This document shows positions 40,487 to 49,057 of a DNA stretch of 55,261 nucleotides, piece after piece. The notes beneath the pieces were generated by a model that saw only the letters and a list, made by a program, of their open reading frames with translations, was not told the origin of the DNA and made no database searches. The stretch is from Acidimicrobiaceae bacterium (GTDB lineage: Bacteria > Actinomycetota > Acidimicrobiia > Acidimicrobiales > RAAP-2): the NCBI GenBank assembly GCA_003151235.1, contig PLWZ01000065.1, positions 1 through 55,261 on the forward strand. Reading direction: 5' to 3'. Numbering within the stretch: the first letter of the stretch is position 1; each line of letters opens with the position of its first letter. Both the position numbers and the translations under genes were made by a program.

Positions 40487-40527
40487 TGACGCGCACGGGG
40501 TCAGAGACTCGATTCCTCGACGGCCCA
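40487..40527 (+). pseudogene. Degenerate tRNA-Val-type 3' remnant
   Basis: TGACGCGCACGGGGTCAGAG is followed by a T-arm with damaged pairing (AGAGA CTCGATT CCTCG) and the acceptor end ACGGCCCA. It aligns with the 3' halves at 30010, 31521 and 33464 but has the most changes, as expected for the oldest scar at the outer edge of the stacked segments. Confidence 0.68.
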
Positions 40528-40635
40528 CTTCTTTAGCCGGCGCGCTGGCGCGCCCCCGACCGCTCAAAGACCACCCGCTTCGTGGCTCCACGTGCGCAAC
40601 GCTCACCCGGAGCATCTCTGGCAACTGCGACGCCA

Positions 40636-41250
40636 TCACACGCCAAGCCGCCTGCGCAGAATGGCTGCCGTGACCGGCCACTCCGAAGCCACCACCGAAT
40701 ACATGGCCGAGTCGCGGAGTTGACCCTCTTCACCCGGAGCCCATGATGCCGACCAGCACCTCAGGACCCCCTCGAAGTGAGCGCCCAGCCTCTCAATTGC
40801 GCGACGAGAACGCTCGTTACGAGCATCAGTCTTGAGGTCGACCCGAGCGACTCCCAAAGCTTCAAACGCATGGGTGAAGAGAAGGAGCTTTGCCTCCACA
40901 TTGATTCCCGTGTTCTGCGCCGAGGCCGAGAGCCAGGTCCAACCGATCTCGACGGCACAGGTTTGCGACCGACCGGGCCAAGCACGAAGATCCCAGTACG
41001 CGGTGCTTCCGACCGCCCGCTCATCGCTCAACCGGATCTGGGCAAAAGGGATGAGCTCACCTTCTTGGGCGCGCTGGAACTGGGTGCGCAGGTACTCCTC
41101 GATCTCGGACCCACGGGGGACCCAAGTGAAGCCGTAGGTACTTCGATCCTCTTCGGCCGCCAGAGCAAGGTCGGCTGCGTGGGCCATCGAGAGCGGTTCC
41201 AACCGCACACGCGTGCCTTGAAGGACAGGAACGTCGAACTGCGGACGCAT
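40636..41250 (-). CDS. RimJ/RimL-type GNAT acetyltransferase
   Basis: A 204-residue acetyltransferase. LQGTRVRLEPLSMAHAADLA opens the domain, EIGWTWLSASAQNTGINVEA is the variant acetyl-CoA motif of the RimJ/RimL branch, and RVDLKTDARNERSRRAIERL leads to the end strand. These proteins acetylate protein N-termini or small amines. GAGGAG just before the ATG at 41250 decides the start. Confidence 0.87.
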   Translation of the reverse strand: MRPQFDVPVLQGTRVRLEPLSMAHAADLALAAEEDRSTYGFTWVPRGSEIEEYLRTQFQRAQEGELIPFAQIRLSDERAVGSTAYWDLRAWPGRSQTCAVEIGWTWLSASAQNTGINVEAKLLLFTHAFEALGVARVDLKTDARNERSRRAIERLGAHFEGVLRCWSASWAPGEEGQLRDSAMYSVVASEWPVTAAILRRRLGV

Positions 41251-41427
41251 GGGTTTCTCCTCATCGTTCCTGGCATTGGCACCTTGCCGAAGGGCAGGTT
41301 GCCGGATCGTCATAGGGCCAGGTCCCTCAGATCCTCTGGATGAATGCCGAACCAAGGATGCCAAACCGCAAGCGGACCAGTCAAAGACCGAGCACCGAGT
41401 AGCAACGATCTTCTCGGACCTTGTGCC

Positions 41428-41852
41428 TTACGCCTCGGCCGCAAACCGGTCGATCAGGCGTTCTTGTTCTGCCGTCTCTATTGCCGACGGGTGATAGTGC
41501 TCTCTGACCCAGACCACCACGCCCGCGGGAGGAACACCCGCGAGCACGGCCAAGCATCCGAGCCCCGTTCCCGTTCGACCGATGCCGCCGTAGCAGGCAA
41601 CTTCGACCAGTTCACCGGCTCGGGCGCGTCGGTAGAGGTCGGCGACGGCCGCAAACAGCCCCCTCTCGTCGTCGGGTAGTCCGAAGTCCGGCCAACCGAC
41701 GACTCGATATGGCCCCAGGTGACCGTCGGGTCGTCGTCCCAGCGGCCGTCCAGATAAAGGGCGAAGTCGGGTTCTCGTGGTCGATCGGAGGGCACAAGGT
41801 CGAGCCGACCCTGAGCCAGGATTTCGGTGCCGTCAGGCAGGGTCACCCGCAC
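41428..41852 (-). pseudogene. Protein-tyrosine/dual-specificity phosphatase interrupted by a one-base frameshift
   Basis: The first 46 codons (LPDGTEILAQGRLDLVPSDR, DFALYLDGRWDDDPTVTWG) read in one frame; the rest, GWPDFGLPDDERGLFAAVAD to ERLIDRFAAEA and TAA at 41428-41430, reads in another. The P-loop Cys-x5-Arg motif ACYGGIGRTGTG is intact in the second frame. The switch lies at CCCC 41713-41716 (GGGG on the coding strand): one added G restores W-G-P-Y-R-V-V-G-W-P-D-F. This is either a missing base in the assembly or a new pseudogene. Confidence 0.82.
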
Positions 41853-41933
41853 GACGGGACTCTACGCGGGCCGGTTGGGCGATCGGCCCCGGAGTCGGTC
41901 GACCAGCCCTGATGGATTCATAACATCGACCCG

Positions 41934-42324
41934 ATGCGCGTCGAGGGGTTTGACAGCTTGGTCCTGTTCGTTTCGAGCCTGGCCGATGCGAAGGGGTTCT
42001 ACATCGATGTGCTCGGACTTCCGCTCCTGTTCGAGGACGAGATCATCGTTGTTGTCGGGGACCCCAGCGGACGCGCCCTCGTCCTGCACTGCAGTGATCG
42101 CGGCCACGACGAACGCGGCATATTTCCGGCTGGTTCGGAAGCCGGAGCCGCGTCCCTCCGGTTCGTAGTGAGCGATCCCGATGCCTGGGAGGCCGAGGCG
42201 GGCCGGCGCGGAGTCCCCGTTCTTTTGGCCAACCCAAGAAGCGACCTGGGGAAGGTTTGTGCTTGTGGCGGATCCGGACGGCCGGCCGGTCGTGCTCGCC
42301 CGAATGCCCGTCACGTCGGGTTAG
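41934..42324 (+). pseudogene. Glyoxalase/VOC-family protein with a frameshift near its end
   Basis: VEGFDSLVLFVSSLADAKGF, LVLHCSDRG and ASLRFVVSDPDAWEAEAG match one VOC domain. At about 42231-42236 (AACCCAAG) the frame must move by one base to give TWGRFVLVADPDGRPVVLAR ending MPVTSG and a TAG at 42322-42324, which is the normal end of such proteins. Without the shift the frame continues to 42458 through an unrelated tail that overlaps the methyltransferase gene on the other strand. Confidence 0.8.
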
Positions 42325-42674
42325 TGCTCCCTGTCAGCCCACCACCCGTCGTCAAGGATGATGTCAGGGGGGCCGAACTCATCAAGGAGTCCCTGCAAGA
42401 CGCCATAGTCGGCCTGGTCACCAACCCGGATGGCGATCTGGTCCTCTTCGAACCCTGACTTGTCGAGGATGTCGAGCCCGACCATCCGGGCAGATGGGCC
42501 GAATTGGCCCTTCCACAGTTGCAGCGAACCGCCTTCACCCACGCCGATCTCCACCATCACCACCGGCCGACCGACGTACCGGGAGAAGTGGCGCTCGTAG
42601 GCCGGGAAGTAGTGGGTCCACTTATCGGCTCCGCGGCCTTCGTTCCCGACAAAGGCGTCCCAAAGACCGCTCAT
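42321..42674 (-). CDS. Class I methyltransferase-like protein, C-terminally truncated
   Basis: A 117-residue fragment of the cephalosporin-hydroxylase-like methyltransferase group: DKWTHYFPAYERHFSRYVGR, VVMVEIGVGEGGSLQLWKG (motif I), MVGLDILDKSGF and QIAIRVGDQADYGVLQGLLD. In full-length relatives DIVLDDGSH continues for about 80 more residues. Here DIILDDGWWADREH ends at a stop overlapping the end of the VOC gene. The gene seems cut by the junction at 42.32 kb and is probably not functional. Confidence 0.75.
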   Translation of the reverse strand: MSGLWDAFVGNEGRGADKWTHYFPAYERHFSRYVGRPVVMVEIGVGEGGSLQLWKGQFGPSARMVGLDILDKSGFEEDQIAIRVGDQADYGVLQGLLDEFGPPDIILDDGWWADREH

Positions 42675-42755
42675 TCACCAGGAGCGTATCGATCGATCGG
42701 TCGGACTCGGTGGTCTTGCGCAGCCCCCGCCCGGTCCGGCGAGCTGAGCCGAGCG

Positions 42756-44021
42756 TTACCCGGTCGTTGACGCTCGTTCCGAGCCGGTCCTCGACAGCAG
42801 GGGAGAAGCAGCCAGCCCGAGAGCGGCACCGACCAGCACGACCTGCCACAGCCACGCCGGGAGCCCCGTCGTAAAGACGTCGTTTCCCAAGGGCAGCGGC
42901 GGGAAAACCAGGGTCACCAGCGCCAGCCACATCACGACATAGGGACGGAACCGACGCCGGATGACGTCGAGCGCCACCACGAGCACGGCCACGGCCATGA
43001 AGTAGTAGCCGAACAGGTTCACCTCGAAGACGAGGCGCAACGCGAGCGACGTGGCGACGAGCGACACCAGCAGCACCGGGTCGTTGGCGATCCCCCCGAA
43101 TCGCCGTTCGGCCCACCACGCCAGTGCAAGGGCGCAGACGATCGGCAGTAGGCGTGACAGGACGAGCAATGCCGTCCCGTGGAAGTGGAGGTCCGACAAC
43201 AGGGTGTCTCCGGTCGACAGGGTAAGACCCGAGCCGGTCAGTCCCCCGATCGCTCGGCCCGAGGTGAGCGCAATGAGTGGGATGGCGACGATCGCCGCCG
43301 CGCCGACGGCGGCTCCGGCGAATCGAAGCCGTCGGTTGGCTGGAGCCACCACCAGCAAGGGGGCAACCGCCAGCAACGCGAACTGCTGGGAGGTCACGGC
43401 CAGACCACACAACAAGCCGGCCCAGACCCACCGCCCTCGCCTGACACATGCCAGGCCCCCGAGAACCAGACCCATGGCGAGGAAGCCCTCGGGGTGGAAC
43501 GAGGTCTGCACCGACATGAACACCGGTGGGATGCAGGCCGCGGCGATGAGTGTTGCGGGCTCCCAACCGCATCGCCCCCGCCCCGACGCCCGCAACAGGG
43601 CGATCAGCCCCGCCATCGTGGCCACCCAGGCGAAGTAGCCGAGTTCGACCGTGGAGGTGAGCGCGCCGGCGCGGCTCGACCACCTCGACAGCGCCGTGAC
43701 CGTCGCCGAGCAATGGGGTCCGAGCGCGCTCTGCGACGGAAATGCGACGCCATGTCCGATCTGTGCCAACCAGGACAGCGCGCCCGAGATCAGCGGGTAG
43801 AGCGGGGCGACCAGCGGGTGCCCGTGGGCGACTCCGGTCGGGTAGAGACATGAAGAGCCGTGGGCGACGGCCCACGTCGAGTACGCGGACTCGACGGCGT
43901 CGCCCCGGCTGAGGCCTCCCAGCTGTTGTGTCAACCCGACGAACACGCCGGTCGCGGCCAGCCAGCCGAGGACGCACCACCAACGCGACAGGGGCCGGTC
44001 CAATAACTGGCTCCCCGACAT
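42756..44021 (-). CDS. Polytopic membrane protein, GT-C/mannosyltransferase-like
   Basis: About 421 residues with roughly ten hydrophobic helices. The first loop after helix 1 holds acidic residues (LSRGDAVESAYSTW), and YPTGVAHGHPLVAPLYPLIS, VQTSFHPEGFLAMGLVLGG and GLLCGLAVTSQQFALLAVAP recall the DUF2029 type of GT-C lipid-linked sugar transferases. The catalytic Asp is not certain. The ATG at 44021 is chosen at the start of the first helix; an upstream GTG extension would be low-complexity. Confidence 0.72.
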   Translation of the reverse strand: MSGSQLLDRPLSRWWCVLGWLAATGVFVGLTQQLGGLSRGDAVESAYSTWAVAHGSSCLYPTGVAHGHPLVAPLYPLISGALSWLAQIGHGVAFPSQSALGPHCSATVTALSRWSSRAGALTSTVELGYFAWVATMAGLIALLRASGRGRCGWEPATLIAAACIPPVFMSVQTSFHPEGFLAMGLVLGGLACVRRGRWVWAGLLCGLAVTSQQFALLAVAPLLVVAPANRRLRFAGAAVGAAAIVAIPLIALTSGRAIGGLTGSGLTLSTGDTLLSDLHFHGTALLVLSRLLPIVCALALAWWAERRFGGIANDPVLLVSLVATSLALRLVFEVNLFGYYFMAVAVLVVALDVIRRRFRPYVVMWLALVTLVFPPLPLGNDVFTTGLPAWLWQVVLVGAALGLAASPLLSRTGSERASTTG

Positions 44022-44113
44022 CGTCTTTCGAGCTCTGTCCGTCGGAGGGGGAGCGGCCACGTCTGAACCGGGTCGTGACGCGTGTGCTTCGGACTCGATC
44101 AAGCGCGTTGTCG

Positions 44114-44737
44114 CTAGCTGTAGTGGTCGGTCCAGGCGGCTCCGTCCCAGTACCGCAGCCGACCGGGTGGGCCATCGGGCGATGGGAACCAACCGGCCGG
44201 TGGCCGAGCCCCCCCGCGCGCGGATCTCGCCGCCGCCTCCTCCACCGAGTGGGTCGCCACGACCTCTCCCCCCACGAACTGATGGAACGATGGCATCGGA
44301 GCGTCCTCTGCGGCAGCTTCCCTCGGAGCGCTCTGTGGCGTGGACCCCGATGCCTGGGCCTGGTAGTCGTATCCGCCACCGGAGCCCGATCGGACGTACC
44401 CGGCCCGAGCGCCGACCTGGGCCCGCAACATCTCCACCTCCCGGGTTACCGGCCACGTCGAGAAGGCGAAGATGAGGATGAAGACCGAGCCGACGAGGGG
44501 GACGAAAGAGATCAGGACCCACCAACCCGAGTAACCCGCCTTGGACACGACCTTGACCGCCGCGACGATCCCGAGGACGGCGATGGCGATGTAGACGAAG
44601 AGCAGGATGCCGAGTCCGGCGAAGAAGCTGGCCCCGCCGACGCAAACGGTTTGGCCGGCAGAGTCGGTCTCACAGGTCGTCGCCAGGTGGATGACGCCGA
44701 GGACCGTCGCGTATCCCAAGGTCCCGCTCACGTTCAT
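44114..44737 (-). CDS. Membrane protein with C-terminal DUF2510 domain
   Basis: A 207-residue protein with a helix at the start (GTLGYATVLGVIHLATT), two further helices (ILLFVYIAIAVLGIVAAV, WWVLISFVPLVGSVFILIF), a Gly/Ser/Ala-rich linker, and a DUF2510 end: PPAGWFPSPDGPPGRLRYWD then WTDHYS. DUF2510 is a short Trp-rich actinobacterial module of unknown role, usually on membrane proteins. The ATG at 44737 starts at the first helix. Confidence 0.83.
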   Translation of the reverse strand: MNVSGTLGYATVLGVIHLATTCETDSAGQTVCVGGASFFAGLGILLFVYIAIAVLGIVAAVKVVSKAGYSGWWVLISFVPLVGSVFILIFAFSTWPVTREVEMLRAQVGARAGYVRSGSGGGYDYQAQASGSTPQSAPREAAAEDAPMPSFHQFVGGEVVATHSVEEAAARSARGGARPPAGWFPSPDGPPGRLRYWDGAAWTDHYS

Positions 44738-44862
44738 CTCCGATCGTCGCGCCCGACCACCCAGAGCGGGCCGATATCGGCCGGACCCGTCGTTCAAGGT
44801 TTATTACACGCGACGACGACCACCTCGGATGGGGATCCCCGGCATGGACATCCGGCTTCGGA

Positions 44863-45201
44863 TCACGGCCAGTGCCCCCACACGGTGACGCTGCCGACCG
44901 TTGCGAGCAGCACCGCCGAGCCCAGGATCCTTCGGAATGGATTGACCCCGCGGGCGAGCTCGTCGAGTGCCCAGAGGAGGAGCGAGACGTCGGCCAGCAC
45001 TCGCAGCGCCGTCTGGACGGTCCCCGTGGGACGCCCGGCCCGCTCGGCCAGGGTCAAGCCGAGATAGATCCACAGCGGGACGTTCGGCCACTGTGCGACC
45101 GTGATCCCGCCGGTTCGGCGGTTCACAAAGAGCCAGCGGGCGGCCCGACGGACCGACGACGACGGGTCGCCGCCTGGCGGGATCGTCCCTTCTCCGATCA
45201 T
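44863..45201 (-). CDS. Small membrane protein of unknown function
   Basis: About 112 residues. IPPGGDPSSSVRRAARWLFV and NRRTGGITVAQWPNVPLWIY lead to two hydrophobic helices with LLLWALDELARGVNPFRRIL in between. I recall proteins of this pattern in actinobacteria without assigned function. Start at the ATG at 45201. Confidence 0.7.
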   Translation of the reverse strand: MIGEGTIPPGGDPSSSVRRAARWLFVNRRTGGITVAQWPNVPLWIYLGLTLAERAGRPTGTVQTALRVLADVSLLLWALDELARGVNPFRRILGSAVLLATVGSVTVWGHWP

Positions 45202-45302
45202 CGGCCCGGCGACGGGCTTCCGATGAGGTGTGGCACCGCCCCAACCTAGGGGAGGAGTTCCTCGCCCCCGAGTTGGGTCACGGCCGCCGAGTGGACCCAA
45301 CG

Positions 45303-45997
45303 ATGCATCGGCTGGGAATGTCGCACCGCTTGACGGCATCGTTGGCCCGCATGGCCACCGGGTTCAGCTGGAGCGACCTCGATGAGGGTTGGCAGGTCGC
45401 GTTCGAGGAGGCGTGGGACGCATTCCGGACGGGCAACATCGCCGTCGGAGGGGTGGCCTGTGATGCCCGCGGGAACGCGGTCTACCGGGCCAGGAACCGG
45501 GTCGCCGATCGGGAAGCGCCAGCCGGGCAGGTGTTCGGAGCGAGCCTCGCCCATGCCGAGACGAACGTGCTTGCCCAGGTCCCTTTCCGGTCAATCGACG
45601 GGCTGTCCTCACAACCACGCTGCAACCATGCCTCCAGTGTTCGGCTGCGATCCGGTGGTGCCGGTCAATCGAAGCCGTGCGAATCGCGGGATCGGACCGT
45701 CTTTGGTACGGCTGCGACGACCTCACCTCGATATCGCCTTGGATCGCCCGGTGGGGCGTCATTGCATCGGAGGGTCCGCGCCGGGACGGGATCGGGGTCT
45801 TTGGCACGCTCATCTCCCGCTTTGGTCTCGGACTGATACCGGTGGTCGAAGAGGCTCTGCGCGAAAACGGCGAGGGTCCACTCCTCGATCTCGCTCACGG
45901 ACTGGAGTCGATCGGATGGTGCGAACGCGCCGTCAACGAGACGGTCACCTGGGCGATTCGCGACCTGTGGTCCGAGTTGCAGTCCTTCACGAGCTGA
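45303..45997 (+). pseudogene. Cytidine/deoxycytidylate-deaminase-family protein interrupted by a frameshift
   Basis: The N-terminal part (AFEEAWDAFRTGNIAVGGVA, then the zinc-site HAETN) reads in one frame. The rest, AVLTTTLQPCLQCSAAIR (second zinc motif PCxxC), AVRIAGSDRLWYGCDDL and the end at TGA 45997, reads in another. The switch falls near 45580-45600, by GTCCCTTTCCGG. Joined, the two parts form one deaminase of about 230 residues with His, Glu and both Cys of the active site. It needs one base correction to be functional. Confidence 0.8.
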
Positions 45998-46063
45998 GGG
46001 CTGCGGCAACCCGTTGCCGACCCTCGCGACGTTCGTCGCTACGCGATCGCAACGACCGATGAG

Positions 46064-46705
46064 CTAGGGAGCCACCAGGGCCTTGCTGCTGGCCCACTCG
46101 ACCCGGATGTCGTCGCGGCGCATCGTCGCGACGAATCGCGTGACCGAAAAGAAGATGGCGACAGCTGTGAGCCCGTAGGTCACCGCGGAGCGTTCTAGCA
46201 CGAACGAGCGCAGCGACGAAGAGATGAGAAGCCAGAACACGAGCCCCGCATTGACCATGAGAACGGTCGCCCACAGGAACGAGATGCGGATGAAGAACCT
46301 CCGCACGAGCGGTCGGCGCATGATCGCTGGGTCCATGGGGCAGAAGTCATGAGCAAAGCGCTGGGTGAACGGCCGGCCGATGATCGCCGAACCGAATAGG
46401 ACGAGCGATATCAGAAAGGTTCCTGCAGTTGGTTGGGCGAAGTACACGAAGGAACTCCCGGTCACGAACGCGATGACCGTGCGCGCCGTGATCAAGATGG
46501 TGCCGAGAAGCAGCAACATCGAGACCCGCTCGTGCTTGAAGAGCCGACGGCCCAGGGCGACATAGGACCAGCTGAGTGCTGCGATCAGTGCACCTCGGAA
46601 CCCGGCCAGGACGAGCACGAGATAGAAGAGCGCGAGCGGGCCGAGGACGGCCTCGACCACGATCGGAAAGGCGTGGCGGAACGCAGCCCGGGGGGCCGGC
46701 AACAT
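46064..46705 (-). CDS. VC0807-like integral membrane protein
   Basis: About 213 residues with five or six hydrophobic segments: AFPIVVEAVLGPLALFYLVL, GALIAALSWSYVALGRRLF, VSMLLLLGTILITARTVIAF, FLISLVLFGSAIIGRPFTQR and FLWATVLMVNAGLVFWLLIS. The conserved RFAHDFCPMDPAIM lies between the last two. This fits the VC0807 family found near regulators in actinobacteria; function unknown. The start at 46705 is uncertain, with a possible GTG start 96 bases upstream. Confidence 0.75.
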   Translation of the reverse strand: MLPAPRAAFRHAFPIVVEAVLGPLALFYLVLVLAGFRGALIAALSWSYVALGRRLFKHERVSMLLLLGTILITARTVIAFVTGSSFVYFAQPTAGTFLISLVLFGSAIIGRPFTQRFAHDFCPMDPAIMRRPLVRRFFIRISFLWATVLMVNAGLVFWLLISSSLRSFVLERSAVTYGLTAVAIFFSVTRFVATMRRDDIRVEWASSKALVAP

Positions 46706-46974
46706 GAGGACGGAACCGGCCCGACCGTTCGCGTGCACGCCGGTCTCCACCTGAAGAAGGTGCCAAGGTCCCGAAGAACCGGCCTGGGGCCTGGCTGCCA
46801 CTGCTCGACCGTTCTAGCCGCCGTCAGCGGTGGCGCTTGGACCCAAGGTGAGACGCTTGCGACGTTACACCCCGCGATGCCCGATCCCGGTGGCAAGAAC
46901 GCCCAAATGTGCAGGTCTGGGCCGCAGATCCGTCGAAATGTGGGCTCTCGGGAGGCCTTTCGACCGATTGGGCC

Positions 46975-47577
46975 CTAGCGGTGCGGCGACATGAAGGCCA
47001 GTGGAACCGTCGAACCCACGGCCCGGTCGAGCGTCGCGATGCGCCGGCCGGGTTGGACGGCATCCTTCGCCGGTCGGAGCCGATCGCCAAGGAACCGGGC
47101 GGTCGCGTCGAGATCCGCGACCGTGAAGGCAAGCCCGTAGAAGCCGGCCGGCCCGGAACCCGAACCCGAACCCGGACCGACAACCTCGACGATCGTCTCT
47201 CCCATCTTGAAGAAGGCCTGCCTGGTCGGTCGCTCGGCGGTGCCGGTGTCCCGGGTCCGCCGCAATCGGACGCCCCCCGACTCGAGCGCGGCGATGGTGC
47301 GATCCAGATCGGGCGTCGCGACCACCACGTGGTCGAGGGCAACCACGCCGTTCGGGTGGTCCGGTGTCGGTCGCGGGGCCGGTGAGTCGGCATGGGCGGC
47401 CGGGAGCTCATCGATCCGGTCGCCGTCACGCAGTTCCCAACCGGTGACGCCCTTGCCCGGGGAGTTCAAGCGGTGGCAGATGCCGCTCACCCAGGAGGCG
47501 CCGTCGTCGACGACAAACCCGAGGTCGCTCCAGAGCTCGGCCCGGTCGGCCACGGCAAACAGGGCGATCTCGGCCAC
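46975..47577 (-). CDS. Glyoxalase/VOC-family protein
   Basis: A 200-residue protein with one clear VOC half-domain pair. ALDHVVVATPDLDRTIAALE, FFKMGETIVEVVGPG and FYGLAFTVADLDATARFLGD carry the usual His and Glu metal positions. The N-terminal 70 residues (FAVADRAELWSDLGFVVDD) look like a divergent half-module. Divergent from the TauD-like gene, 101 bp apart. Substrate unknown. Confidence 0.83.
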   Translation of the reverse strand: MAEIALFAVADRAELWSDLGFVVDDGASWVSGICHRLNSPGKGVTGWELRDGDRIDELPAAHADSPAPRPTPDHPNGVVALDHVVVATPDLDRTIAALESGGVRLRRTRDTGTAERPTRQAFFKMGETIVEVVGPGSGSGSGPAGFYGLAFTVADLDATARFLGDRLRPAKDAVQPGRRIATLDRAVGSTVPLAFMSPHR

Positions 47578-47678
47578 ATCGCGACCCTACTCAGCACCGA
47601 CGACGGGATCGGTTTCGAGGAGGTCGGATCGTTCGCTTGCTACTGTCGATCCGTCGTCCAGTGAGCCAGGAGGACCCA

Positions 47679-48500
47679 ATGTTCGTAGCGGTCGAGCCTC
47701 CCGACACCGACGCGATCGGATCCGAGCTCAGGTTCAAGACTTCCGACGAGCTTGGAAGCACCGAGGGTCGCGCCCACCTCGGCGAATGCCTTCTCCGCAA
47801 CGTCGTCGTCCGGGTGGTCTGCGACGAGCCCATCGACCCGGCGGCCATCACGGCGGTCGCCCGGGACCTCGGAGACCCGCCCTCGTACTCGAGCGCCGGC
47901 GTCCGCTTTGTCCCGGGCCACGACATCCTCGGGGACTTCTCCGCTCCCGCGAAATTCGACGACGGTCGATCACGGACCCCGGGACCGGCCGAGTCGCTCC
48001 ACCAGGATTTCGGGACCCTCGTCCGGGGCTTCTCCTCCCATTCGGTCCTCCACACACGCGACGTGCCGCCCATTCAGCCGATGCACTGGGTTCACGCCGG
48101 AGCGGTGTACGCATCGCTTCCCCCAGACCTCCAGCGTCGTATCTGCGCCTTGCGGGCGATCCACGCCAACGGCACCGATCGAACCGACGGGCCACGCCGA
48201 CCGCTGGTGCTTGCCCACCCCCAGACCGGGGAGCCCGCGTTGCACCTGCCGATTAGGCGCGACGCCGCGATCGAGAATGTCGACGATGCCGAGGGCGACC
48301 GAATCATCACCACCCTGTGGCAGGCCGTCGAGTCGTCACCCGCCCGCTATGACCGCGTGCTCGAGTCGGGCGACCTGTACGTGTGGGACAACGTCGCGTC
48401 GTTCCACGACAACCCGGCGTTCCCTCGCGACAAGGAAAGGGCCATCTGGTTCCTGACGATCCCGTGCGCGGCCAACCCCACGGCCTACGCCCACGGTTGA
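47679..48500 (+). CDS. TauD/TfdA-type Fe(II)/2-oxoglutarate dioxygenase
   Basis: A 273-residue dioxygenase. The iron ligands are His108 and Asp110 (LHQDFGT) and probably His243 (VASFHDNP); Arg254 is the likely 2-oxoglutarate anchor. GEPALHLPIRRDA and SGDLYVWDNVASF follow the TauD fold. Such enzymes hydroxylate taurine, phenoxyacids or similar small acids; the substrate is not predictable here. CCAGGAGGACCCA immediately precedes the ATG at 47679, which settles the start. Confidence 0.83.
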   Translation: MFVAVEPPDTDAIGSELRFKTSDELGSTEGRAHLGECLLRNVVVRVVCDEPIDPAAITAVARDLGDPPSYSSAGVRFVPGHDILGDFSAPAKFDDGRSRTPGPAESLHQDFGTLVRGFSSHSVLHTRDVPPIQPMHWVHAGAVYASLPPDLQRRICALRAIHANGTDRTDGPRRPLVLAHPQTGEPALHLPIRRDAAIENVDDAEGDRIITTLWQAVESSPARYDRVLESGDLYVWDNVASFHDNPAFPRDKERAIWFLTIPCAANPTAYAHG

Positions 48501-48548
48501 CCGGGCGGTTTCGCGGTACCCGACCTCGGGGCCGCCACTCATGATCAC

Positions 48549-49037
48549 GTGCTGATCCGGGTCGCCGAACCCGACGACTGGCCGGCCATCTGGTCGTTCT
48601 TCCAGCCGATCGCGGCCGCCGGCGAGACGTACTGCTACGACCGGCACATCACGAGCAACGAGGCGATGGCGATGTGGTTCGTCGAACCGCCGGGGCGGAC
48701 CGTGGTCGCCGTCGATAACCAGGGTGCGGTGATCGGTTCGGCAAAGGCGTACCGGAACCAGGGCGGGCCGGGCTCCCATGTGGCCAGTGCCAGCTTCATG
48801 GTCGACCCGGGTCACGGTGGGCAGGGTGTCGGCCGTGCCCTCGGCGAGCACGTCGTGGAGTGGGCCCGCTCGGAGGGATACCGGGCGATGCAGTTCAACG
48901 CGGTGGTCGAGACCAACACCCGGGCCGTCGCGCTTTGGCGCTCGCTGGGTTTCGACGTGCTCACCACGGTGCCCGAGGCGTTCGACCACCCGACGGCGGG
49001 CCTTGTGGGGCTGCACATCATGTACCGACGGCTCTGA
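48549..49037 (+). CDS. GNAT-family N-acetyltransferase (PAT/PhnO-like)
   Basis: A 162-residue acetyltransferase. IRVAEPDDWPAIWSFFQPIA opens the fold; SFMVDPGHGGQGVGRALGEH is the acetyl-CoA-binding motif A, and MQFNAVVETNTRAVALWRSL the C-terminal part. The type is common for small-amine or antibiotic acetylation, although nothing here identifies a substrate. GTG start at 48549. Confidence 0.88.
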   Translation: MLIRVAEPDDWPAIWSFFQPIAAAGETYCYDRHITSNEAMAMWFVEPPGRTVVAVDNQGAVIGSAKAYRNQGGPGSHVASASFMVDPGHGGQGVGRALGEHVVEWARSEGYRAMQFNAVVETNTRAVALWRSLGFDVLTTVPEAFDHPTAGLVGLHIMYRRL

Positions 49038-49057
49038 GCGGGCCGAGGACCTCGAAC

